Source: Microvelia longipes
Lineage: Eukaryota > Arthropoda > Insecta > Hemiptera > Veliidae
Assembly: GCA_018340805.1 (NCBI GenBank)
Contig: JACMZG010001908.1
Span: 47,345,265 to 47,409,264, forward strand
Direction: 5' to 3'
DNA length: 64,000 bases
Every line of letters begins with the position of its first letter. Position 1 is the stretch's first letter. Made by a program: the position numbers and the translations under genes. The notes under the pieces were generated by a model that worked only from the letters and a program-made list of their open reading frames with translations, was not told the DNA's origin and did not search any database. Shown piece by piece: positions 23,573 to 35,500 of this stretch.

Positions 23573-26500
23573 TATATTATATAATATATATAATCATGAT
23601 GTGTGTGTGTCTGAGTGTATTTGGTTGTATTTAATATTACAATGATAATGCTTTATTTTACTTAATTTCATCACTTAACGAGAGTTGAATTGATGTCTAT
23701 AAATCGTCTTTTCATTCTTTTGAGCCTAGCTAGTGAGTAATACATGAATATAACACAAACAATCAGAATTTGATTCCAGAAAGTGCTTTTAATTTTTGAA
23801 AAAATAATTAATTTTAATTTCATCTCTTTTATCAATATTTTTACCTTTTTAGTCTATCTTTTTTACTTTTCCTCAATTATACCGTTGGTATATAGGAAAA
23901 GTATTTTGCGAAAAATCCGAAACTGGGATTCACCGGATTATCAGTTTTAGTCGTTTTTAAGACCTCCTAAGTGGTTTTCACAAAGTTGTCTGTTCTGTGT
24001 ATGCGTGTGCTGTTATCATCGTAGCTCCTAGTGTATTACGAAGAGAGTTGAACGTTGTACAAAAATCAGTTTACTGCTGTAGTTGTCCTATTTTTTTCTT
24101 CATGACGTCTTTAACCCGCAATTGAGAACAATTTTGGAAATCATAAAACCGGAAAAAAATCATGCGATCGGATTGATATTTGTACGCATGTAGCTATGTA
24201 TAACTGACATATGTGCTAAGTCTCATCTTAGTTACAGCTTTAGTTAAATTTTTATCAAATTTATCATGTACGAATTTTAAAAAATGTAAAAAATCGTTAA
24301 ACAATTTAATTGAGTTGAAATTCGGTACAAGTATATACCTTTACGAAATAATAAGTACACTAAGTTCGTCTCAATACGACAATAGACAGTTGGACTTCAG
24401 CTTCATAGTTAGCAATTCTATCCAAGAAGATCATAAAAAACACGAAGAAACCTAAAGAAGAACGAGAAGAACAGTTGTGATAAGAACCATTTTCTAAACA
24501 AAAGATTTTCCCCATGTATTAGCATAGGACAAATTTTAGGAGGTTGTTTTTTCATATAATTTATTGTATTTAACTCTTGAAATGTTATGAAATCGAAAGT
24601 TGGACATCTATATTTACGTTAGAAAAGAAAACAAGTGTGGTTTGTTCGATTTTTCCTAATAAAATACGGTAGTGAAATGTGACCTTTTTTTTGTGCATTT
24701 TGGACTCTCCGATTTTTGACTTTTTTTAATATAATTCATATTTAACTCTTGAATGTTATGAAATCGAAAGTTAGACATCTATATTATCGAAAAGAAACAA
24801 ATGAGTGAGGTTTAGTAGATTTTCTGAATAAATACGGTAGTAAAAAAATGTTTTTGTTTACATTTTGCACTCGTTTGTTTCTGTGTTTTTTGTACTATTT
24901 TTGACTTGTTATTAAGATAATATCGTATATTTGGTTTCAACGACAAAGGTAATTCGTTTTGTACTGAAAGAAGTATGTATCAGCATTTGTGGTATGGAAT
25001 ATTAGTAACTTTGTTGAAGTTGCTCAAGTCACTTCTGTGCATTGATGCCGTGCATAATTTAAGTGAATGTCAACATCTTCTATTCATTTTGTATAATCTA
25101 GAAGACGTGCATGCTAGATTTTTGTTAATTAATAAAGGATGCATGGAGACATTGGCAAAGTTGAATCAACTTCATGCAATAAATAATTACTGTTGTAAGA
25201 TGTCAATGTCATTTACTCAATTTATGTTAAAACCAATAATCTGTCAATATATAACTGTGCGAGAGACACCTAGAAGTATAACAAGCAAAATGCAATACTA
25301 CACCTGGGATTTGTTCCATCATTCGACATTTGTCTTCATTGATGGCTCTACATAACGTCATGCCTCAAGTTTCGTCACGTTTAACTTATCAGGGTGCCGA
25401 CGGAGCCTGAACTCACTGTAACCTTTGATTAAAATTCCAAAGAATATAATGTGAAGTATTTACTAGAGATGAGCGGTGCTCTCTTACCACCATCATGCTT
25501 GGTAAGCAAAACATGTATCATTTGATACTACCGAGTTTTGAAAAACATGAATACTCCCACAATATAACTGATCGAGAGACACCTAGGAAATTTAACTTGC
25601 AAAATGCAATGCTACAAATTATTTATGTTCATAAAATGATATTGTAATGTCAAACTTTATGACTCATAACAACTGCGAAGCTATGCCCACCTCAAGAAAG
25701 TCAAGTTTCATCACGGTGAAGCCTTCACGAGCATTTGTTGCAACCTTCGTGCGACTGTAGTCAAACTATTTATTCTTAATTAGGATTTAAACTTGTATTA
25801 AACCTTTCTTTCATTGTTAAAATTTTTATTATAATAAAATTTAGTGAAATTGATTCTTTATTTTATTCTATTTCTCTACGACCTACACCAATTTAGGAGG
25901 TTTGTCATATAGGAGCCAGGGTGACCCTATCGACTCGATTGAAGTAGACATTAGTTGATTCATATGGGCTTAAGTCTGATTAAATAAACTCAAGTATGCT
26001 TTTTTTATTTTTACATTTATAGAATGTATATTCCTGTCGGTACAAGACTAATTAAGTTAACTTGAATAAATAATTTTAGTTGGCCAAGTTAATCATTTGA
26101 CTAGTTTTTGATTTAAATATCCTATTTCAGCTTGTACCCACTCATGTTAAATAAATCTACTTATTGCTTCAGCTTTATTTATTTGAGTTGAATCAAGTTG
26201 AATTGAACCGAATCGACTTTAATCAGATCAAGCGATTTGAATCAACTATCCACTCGATTATCTGTTGAGTCGACTATATAAAATCAGTTTAAAAGTCAAT
26301 TTGGCACATCACTATTGTATTCTCATTGAAAGATCTGTTTATCTGCAATTTCTACCCCCCCCCCCCCCCTCAGGCTTTGCTTTGTGGGTTACTTGTATAC
26401 TTTTGTGTTAACTTTTTTGTATTCCTTTTTCTTTTTGTATGTATACTTGTAAATAAAGGAATTGTTCAAAAACACAGACTCATGACTACTCAATTTTTTT

Positions 26501-29500
26501 CTACAATTTAAACAGACTCATGATTGATATCTACCCTATTTTTCGCTTATCATGCATACATAAAAATGGAGGAATCGTCTCAATTTCTTCTGAGACTTTT
26601 TTTTATGTTCAGGTAAGTATTATTAGTATAGTATTGCACATTTCTAACAATATAAAATTATCAAATTGAAATTTTAGATGCTACTAGAATTCATAATACC
26701 ACAAAAAGATTTACTGAAAAAGGATCAGTCATACTACTGTAATCCATAGAGGAATATAGTACTACATAATAGCACCGAGTGCATCAAATGCAGATAGCTT
26801 CTGTGGATACAGTAATTGTCATTTGTAGTTTGTGATATTATAACCCTCTCAATAATTGAAGTCTTTATAATAAAACCTGGCGAAGAGGAAGGGCCATGAA
26901 CTATAAATGTGAATTACATTAGAAGTCATATCTCAAGTTTCATTAAATTTCCTATACCCGCAAATAGAAACACGGTATTCTATTACCCTAATAATAATAA
27001 TAATGCCCGTTTAGAGCCTTGTAGCTCATCAGTGATAACCCCTGCGGGAACCACTACGGGTGGTAGTAGCAACCGTTACGCTCAAATTGTAAAAAATTGG
27101 CGATAATATATTAAACAATAATCTTCTATCAACTGAGAGCGTAACCTGGGATGGTGTCAAAGGTCAGTGTAAAGACTAACGCCTTAACGACCTCGGCCAC
27201 GGAGGCAGTATTCTATTACACAATATTCAAATGCTGTAGTCTTTTTGCTGGTTAAGTTTAAAATTGCATCAGCTATTTGAGGTAATGAGGTTTACAAAAA
27301 ATTCATTCATATATCCTGAGAAGTCTGGGAACCACACATGTGATGCCTCTCTCGATTCAAAAAACAAGAAAACTATTTTAACAACAAATAATTATCACAA
27401 ATTTGTATGCTGTCTGCCTTGACACTGATGGACACCTCAGTCAGGTATGCGTTTGACTGAACAAAGCTCAAGCTAAGGTATATCAGATCTTATAGATTTA
27501 GTGGCCCAGGCACCTATATGACAAACCTCCAAATTGGTGTAGGTCGTAGAGAAATTAGAAAAAAAAGAATCAATTTCAAAATTATTATAATATAAAATTT
27601 AACATGAAAAAATAATACAAGTTTAAATCCTAATTAAGAATAAAATAGTTTGACTACAGTCGCACGAAGGTTGCAACAAATGCTCGTGAAGGCTTCACCG
27701 TGATGAAACTTGACTTTCTTGAGGGGCATAGCTTCGCAGTTGTTATGAGTCATAAAGTTTGACATTACAATCATTTATGAACATAAATAATTGTAGCATT
27801 GCATTTTGCAAGTTAAATTTCCTAGGTGTCTCTCGATCAGTTATATTGGGGAGTATTCATGTTTTCAAAACTCGGTAGTATCAAATGATACATTTTTGCT
27901 TACCAAGCATGATGGTGGTAAGAGAGCACCGCTCATCTCTAGTAAATACTTCACATATTCTTTGGAATTTTAATCAAAGGTTACAGTGAGTTCAGGCTCC
28001 GTCGGCACCCTGATAAGTTAAACGTGACGAAAACTTGAGGCATGACGTTATGTAGAGCCATCAATGAAGACAAATGTCGAATGATGGAACAAATCCCAGG
28101 TTAGTATTGCATTTTGCTTGTTATACTTTCTAGGTGTCTCTCGCACAGTTATATATTGACAGATTATTTGGTTTTAACATAAATTGAGTAAATGACATTG
28201 ACATCTTACAACAGTAATTATTTATGATTCAACTGCCAATGTTCCATGCATCCTTTATTAATTAACAAAAATCTAGCATGCACGTCTTCTAGATTATACA
28301 AATGAATAGAAGATGTTGACATTTCACTTAAATTATGCACGGCATCAATGCACAGAAGTGACTTGAGCAACTTATCAACAAAGTTACTAATATTCCATAC
28401 CACAAATGCTGACATACATACTTCTTTCAGTACAAACGATTACCTTTGTCGTTGAAACCAATAATATCGATATTATCTTAATAACAAGTCAAAAATAGTA
28501 CAAAAACACCAGAAACAAACCAGAGTGCAAAATGTAAACAAAACATTAGATATTACTACCGTATTTATTTCAGAAAAATCTACTAAACCTCACTCATTTT
28601 GTTTTTTTTCGATAATATAGATGTCTAACTTTCGATTTCATAACATTCCAAGAGTTAAATAATATGAATTATATTAAAAAAAGTCAAAAAACGGAGAGTC
28701 CAAAATGCACAAAAAAAGGTCACATTTCACTACCGTATTTTATTCGGAAAAATCGAACAAACCACACTTGTTTTCTTTTCTAACGTAAATATAGATGTCC
28801 AACTTTCGATTTCATAACATTTCAAGAGTTAAGTACAATAAATTATATTAAAAAACACCTCCTAAAAATTTTGTCCTATGCTAATACATGGGGAAAATCT
28901 TTTGTTTAGAAAATGGTTCTTATCAGTAGGTTACACCAAACCGTACTGTGGTTATCTCTAGGTTACCCTTGTCCAGCTGTGGATTATATACATGATTTTT
29001 GTGGGATCATAAAAGTTAAGCAGCGTTTAGCGTGGTCAGTGCTGAATGAGTGAACGCTAAGAATGAAACGGATGCATTTACTATCTGAGGACGAGTGCAG
29101 CGAGTTTAAAAACATGCTGCAGTATACATTTTGAAAATTGTATATTTTGAGGATAAGCGTTGCGAATCCGATGAGATGAGGAATAGTTCCGAGGTGCCTT
29201 TTACCCAATTTTTTAACTCTGAATTGTTTATGAAATATTATGCCTGAAAAATTTAGATCGTTGAATCCGCAGAATGGCATAATAGACAAATTGCTAAGGG
29301 CTCTTATTTTCATTACTTAAAAAACGTCAATTATAAATTATTACCCAAAGTTTCTATCTCTACAAAGATCTGTTTATATAACTTTCAGCAAGAAAATTAA
29401 TGAATAATAATTATTTTTCCTCGGGAAGGTTTTCCAATAACCAAGTCATTGCATTGGTAGGACAAGCACGCAGCCTTAGACTAAGTCCAAAATGTTCCAA

Positions 29501-32500
29501 ACAATTTACGACTTCTTGCAAAGTTAATTAACTTTAGTAAAGAAGTTGAGTCTAAGGGGATAGCGAGGGGGCAAAGTAAGGTGGGCATCAGGTGTACCCT
29601 AGCTTCTGAAAAAGAGACAAATTAAATCACTCTTTAACCACGTTCTCTCTTCATAGCATTTTCTCAATTCTCTTGGAAACAAATTTCTTTTTTTAAACTT
29701 TGACCTCAAATGTTTAATTTGACTACAATTTTAATTGACCTTAAAACTTTAATGTTGCATTTTTAAGGTATGTTTAGTTGGTTTGAAGATACTCTTAAAA
29801 ACCCCGTGTACTTTCTAGTGTTCGAGATCAGGATGAGCGTCCCTTTTAGGGATCTATGTCCATCCATACGATGCCGTCATTGGCTATATTTTCATCAAAA
29901 ATGTTGCTAGTAATAAAAAATAATTATATTATTTGATACCGAGTTTTTTGGAATATAAATAGTTGGCTCAATACAATTGTGCGAGAAACGCCTAGGAAAT
30001 GTAAGATGCAAAATGCTTTCTACATCTAGGAACTGTTTTATCATTCGAAATTCGCCATTATTGATGGCTTTTTATGGTGTCATGGTCCTCTCTGGTTCGT
30101 TCTGTTCATATTATTGTATTAACCATTCATGTTGCTAAACTCGGTAGTATCAAGTGATTATAAATCACTTTTGCATGCAATAGTGGTAAGAGACCAACTC
30201 ATGCATAAAATTAAAATGAAAATAATTTTATATTACACTTTATATTATTTGGAATTCGGATCAAAGGGCAGAGTGAGTTCAGGCTCTGTTGTCACTCTGA
30301 TGAGGCAGACGTTAAGATCTTGAATAAAGGGGATGACAACCTAAAACGATTGTGGTATAAAAAGGTTAAACCATAAAAAAATTGAATACGGGTTATGCTC
30401 GATATTCATTTTTTGTATTTTTGCGCCTTGACTCACTTTTGGCTTTACAGGGGAACCTCCTACGGCTTTATCGGTCAGTAGATTCTGATGAAGATATTAT
30501 ACTTCATTTAGTTGCATGGCGGGTATTTTACACCTACCACCTAAGTGACCAGAGTTAAGTTGGCGAACTCTTTTTGATCTCTTCTTAAGGTCAGTGTTAG
30601 GTAACCTTAAGGTTTCCGGTATAACCTTATAACAACAATGTGATTGCCTTTGTTTACGCTTTGATATACTCGTCATAAAAAATAAAATACAAATATTATA
30701 AATTGGCTAAAATGTACATTAAAAATCCCACATTAACATAATATTAGATACCTTCGGTTTATTATAGTTTTGAAAATCCCGCTGTTTTGTAAGAAAAAAA
30801 CTTAGTATGGATTTTTTTGTTTTTGGGGGAGGGATTTTAGAATGTCACGTGATTTGACGACTTAACACAACCTCTGGTTATTAAACATATTAATTATCTT
30901 TCAATGTCACTCACTCGCGCGAAAAATTAATCATACATTTTCGCGTGAGTGAGGATTCGCGGGAATGATGATTTGCGGGAACGATGCGACCCCTTATAGA
31001 TGTACATTTGTGTGTGATGTCAACTTGAACGGTTGAATTTACGATTTTTAACGATTTTGTAAAATTTTTGAAGACAGTAGAATAGGTTATCGCAGTCAAA
31101 AATATTATATTCCGCGGGCAGTACAACTGGACCTAAAGTCAGATTTTTGTGCGAAACTTCAACTTTCTAGCATAAACAGAGTTATGCGTGACACAGACAC
31201 ACACATAGACAAGCAGCATGATGAAACCCACTCAGAACGACATAAAACGTATCTGACACGACGCCTGAAACGTATTATTTTGTGGAATCTCGGTTTCAAC
31301 AGGTGGGGAAACGTAATATATGTTACATAATTGACGCTAGTGAGATTATTTAGATGACGGAATTGGCGAGTGAATCGGGGGATTGATTCTAGTCGGCCTC
31401 CTGATTCCAAATATATTATTATATTTTATGAAAAATAAGTAGTGTTATCATGAGAATTGTTTTGGTTGTGCATAATGTAACATAGATTAAACTGTAACAA
31501 TTAATTTGGGGAATTCAACCTTTATAAATTAGTTTAATTAATTTATGTTTGAATTGGTTATATTTAATTTGAAATTTGGCGCGAATTTGATTTTGGCTGT
31601 CATTTTAAATTTATGGGGGGCTCCAGGTGAGCTCGAATAGGTTTCCCGCCTTTTTATTTTCCTTATCATTTATATTTTTATTTAATATTTATTTATATCC
31701 ATTTCCTTTTATTTTTATCTAGTTCTATATTTTAGGTTTGTTCTTTAGGTTTTGTTAGTGTTTCATTTTTCTTTTTGTATGAATGCGTGTTGGCTTGAAT
31801 GCTGAAGGAGAGGTTTCAGAGTGTCAGGTTGAGAGGCTGTCGAGAAGGTTAAGTGAGAGCGTCGCTGAGAGCACGTTTTTGTTAGTCAGTTTTTAGTGAA
31901 GTAGTCTTTTCAACTAAGGATCTTTTGGGCAGCTAACGCTGTAGCGGATTTCCGGTCGTCCCTAAAAGCCGAAACTGTGAGCTACCTGAGGTCTTCACCT
32001 AAAACTACACTGTCTTGAATTTGGAAGGACGTCGGTGCTGTTAGTGATCAGTACTGTCTGTCGTCGCGTCTGTCAATCTGTCAGACTTAAGTTTAAACCA
32101 AAATACAGGTTGGAAAATTGTAGTCAGTTTTGTGGTGTCTGTTTATGGCCAAACCTGGGTCGAAGTTGGCTCCAGATTGGTTCAAACTCTACCTTACCCC
32201 TACCTCTCTTCTCCATCACTCATCACGTCACCAATGATTTATGATCGGAGTAGATCATAAATCATCATCTCTCTTTTTATTTTCTTTATTTTTAATCCTT
32301 GTAAGCCCAGTAGTCAAGTTAGGCCTGGCAGAAGACTGCCAGTGTAGGACATATGTAAGGGGCCCCAAGGATCCTACTTATTTAAAATTAAAGATTTTAT
32401 GTATCAGTTCATTAGTTAAAACTAGGTTCAGGATAGGTACTAATTTAGTTTTAATCTCAAGATACTTACTTTGGTAGACTGGAGGTCTCAGTTAGAGTAG

Positions 32501-35500
32501 TTGGTTTTCTAGGCATTAGAGTCATTACTTACCTTTTTTACACGTACTGGGCAAGACCAGATAAAGTTTACTTGATTGTAATATTAAATTTACCTGGAGT
32601 AAAAATATTAACCAGCACAGTCTGTATTTTACTGACTTCTGTAGGTTTAAGTATCCTATCCTTGAGTACTTACCGTATCAGCACCAAGAACCGAGGTTGA
32701 TTCTTACCCTCTCCCTTCAGGGACAAAAGAATCTGGCGCCTAATAATAGTAATTTTGACAGGAAAGAAAAAGGCAAAGCCTACTGGCTTTTCAGGTATCA
32801 CAGGTTTGGTTTTCAGGAACCTGGACTGGATGATAACACCCCGCCCGTGCGGCCGATCTGAGTTGGGCATAAATTTTTAGGTTACAGAATAGCGCCCAAG
32901 ACGTGGGGTCGACATTTTTGGTTGTCTACATATTGTATTTTCTTAAGTTTCTTTGGTTTCAAAATTTCTAGAGAAGGAACTAGGAAAAGGTTAGAAGAAC
33001 ATCGTATGCACGACCGTTGTGACCAAGGCGTTCGTAAATGCAATAATTTATTAAAATATATTTATTTGACACTATTTGTATTAACACAAATAATAAATCA
33101 CTATTTTATCTATTTAAATATAAAAACATTATTTCAAAATATGAATTAAAACTAATTATTTTACCTATCTGAATATTTACAGGATTATCTTATCACTTTT
33201 TATCACTTATTTTATGAACTTTCCGGATCACATACGGCTTCTGCAATGCGATATTCAGTTTCTTTATTATTTATCCTTGGTGTTTGATGCATTTTGGTAC
33301 CTATTTTCACTTTTATTATTTTAAAATTAAAATAAAACTTTGGAGAGACGTTGTTTTTGGAGAAAATTCACATGTTTTTATCAGAGCTGGGGTGGGAGAG
33401 AAAAATTTGCTGTTCAATCAGTGTTGCCAGCCAGTGTTGTCGTTAGTAGAAATATTAGTAAATCTGCACACAGATTTACTTTCATCCGTTAAATTTTCAC
33501 TCGATTTTTTTTATCCTAACTTTTTTTAAGGATTTTAAACTTTCATGACTGGGATAGATGTTGTATTTTATGATTTTAAATTTATCCGAGGGCACTTATT
33601 TTTGTTTTCTTGTCCCAAATCACTTTATATTTAGGGAAATAGATTATAATTTAGATATATTTAGAGTTAATTGGGGTTTCTTAATTTTAGTTTTATTGTA
33701 TGAATGAGTGAATGTTGTCGATTATTTTTAAGTCTTCTTTTAGTTTATGTTTAGGTTCTGGGGGGCGGTGTTATTTATTTCAAAATCTGATTACTCATAC
33801 TTTATTTATGATTTAATGAATTTTTATTTTATTTTAATAAAATATATTTATGCTTTGTATTTTATTTTGTTTTTACCTTTTTTTCCTACAACCTATGAGC
33901 CAGATAGATGTCAAGTACCTACCTGGATGTACAAATTCAGATCTATGAAACTTTCCTATTTAGATTAAAAGGTCTGATTGTAATTAAATTTGAACTTTTG
34001 TATGCAGAGATTATTTTATTTGAAACGTTTAGACCTAATTTTATTAAGTCATTTAAAATTTTCATATACCTTTTATATTATAAGGATATTATGGTTATAT
34101 TTGTCAGCTAGATTTCTCACTAATAAAAGTCCACTGTTGATTTTATACTTTAAGAATAATTTTTGGATACATAATTTTTTTACTTTGGAATATTTTTCCC
34201 TATTTTTACTTGAATGATTTTAAATTTAACTATACCCATATTCTACTTTAATATAATATTTTTGCCAATATCTATTTGTTTTTGGAGATTTACTTCTTGA
34301 CTTCAGATTTTATGATAAGTTTTATGATTAAAAACTCTAAAATACTTCTATGTTAACTGATATAGTAAATTATTTGGAATACTGGCACAATATATGATTC
34401 TTGTATAATTAAAGTGAGATTTCTATGCACCATATTTCTTTTATTCATTTTTAAATAAACACTTAGCCAAGGGGTTAGATAACTTAGATTTAAAATTTAT
34501 TTTTAAGATTTGTGGTCTGGGTCACTTAAAAATTTTATTTTTGACATTTTACTTTATGGTTTTACTTCTTTTTGTGAAAAATAATTTATTTTCTTGAGAA
34601 ATTTAAGCAACTTAGACTTATGATTTTGCTGATAATGAACCATTAGTTTTAAGAGTGCCTATATTGTTTATATTTTAGTTTTATTTATATTTTACTTTTT
34701 CTTGAGCCATCATGGACGTGGATCGATTGGATAAAGACGAGTTGGAAGATGAGTTAGAAGTTAGAGGCGTTAAGCTTGTCAAAGGCACTGATGTGCATAC
34801 TATGAGAAAGAGTTTAAGGAGTCTTCTCGCTATGGAAAGAGATACTGGGACGTCAACGTTGTGTGACTCTCCACTCAAAAAGAGAGATCCTCAAACTCAA
34901 TTAGACCTTATAAGGGCAAAAACCCAAACTTGAGTAAGATACTAACATTTATGGTATCAAAGGAGACAATGACTGGAAAAAGATAAACACAGGGTTCATA
35001 CACCTGATTTCTAGAACAGCTCGTGTTTACATTCCAGATGAGGCAGAACCTCAACAGCTAGAACGATCTGAGTTAACTTTGCAGTTAGCTGATCTAAGAA
35101 CACGTTTTGAAGAGACATTAGAAGATAGAATGAAACAAGTAAATGAAGAGAATGGAACCAATGAAGAAGGAAAAGTCAGACGATGAGAAACAGAAATAGA
35201 AGAAGACAAAAGAGAGGAAGAAGATCAAAATAACACTGAAGAGAACAAAAAGGAAGCTAATGATAATAGTAGAGCAGGGTGTAGTAAAGATAAAGATGCA
35301 GATAAAAATGATCAGAAGAAGGATGAAACGAAAGTTAGTAATGATATGAAGAAAGATAGCGAGGGAATTAAAAAGAAGAAAGATAGCAAAGAAAGTAAGA
35401 AGAAGAAAGAAAGTGAGAAGAAGATAGATAGAAAACGAGCAAAGAAAAGATTGTAGATGATAAAAAGAAAGAGGAAAGGTAAAAGATAGTAAGGATAACA

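Larger units (their letters stand above)
24478..28925. mobile_element. 4.4-kb foldback element (long inverted repeat)
   Basis: Left arm about 24478-25920, right arm about 27503-28925, spacer about 1.6 kb. Outer ends read TGATAAGAACCATTTTC on both arms, and inner ends share CACCTATATGACAAACCTCC and its complement. Arms stay alignable across about 1.43 kb with scattered substitutions and small indels. Each arm holds two tandem copies of a roughly 172-bp unit (in the left arm 24557-24680 and 24729-24846) and a 312-bp hammerhead-like repeat. A frame of 126 codons at 24975-25355 is not preserved in the right arm, so no gene is called. No transposase was seen. Confidence 0.85.

Noticed and set aside
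24975..25355. 126-codon frame in the left foldback arm
   Set aside because: The frame is broken in the right arm, no domain is seen, and part of it lies in the hammerhead-like repeat.
29003..29057. Functional 5S rRNA gene
   Set aside because: Only the internal promoter part is recognisable, it is diverged, and the same fragment recurs with repeat tails elsewhere.
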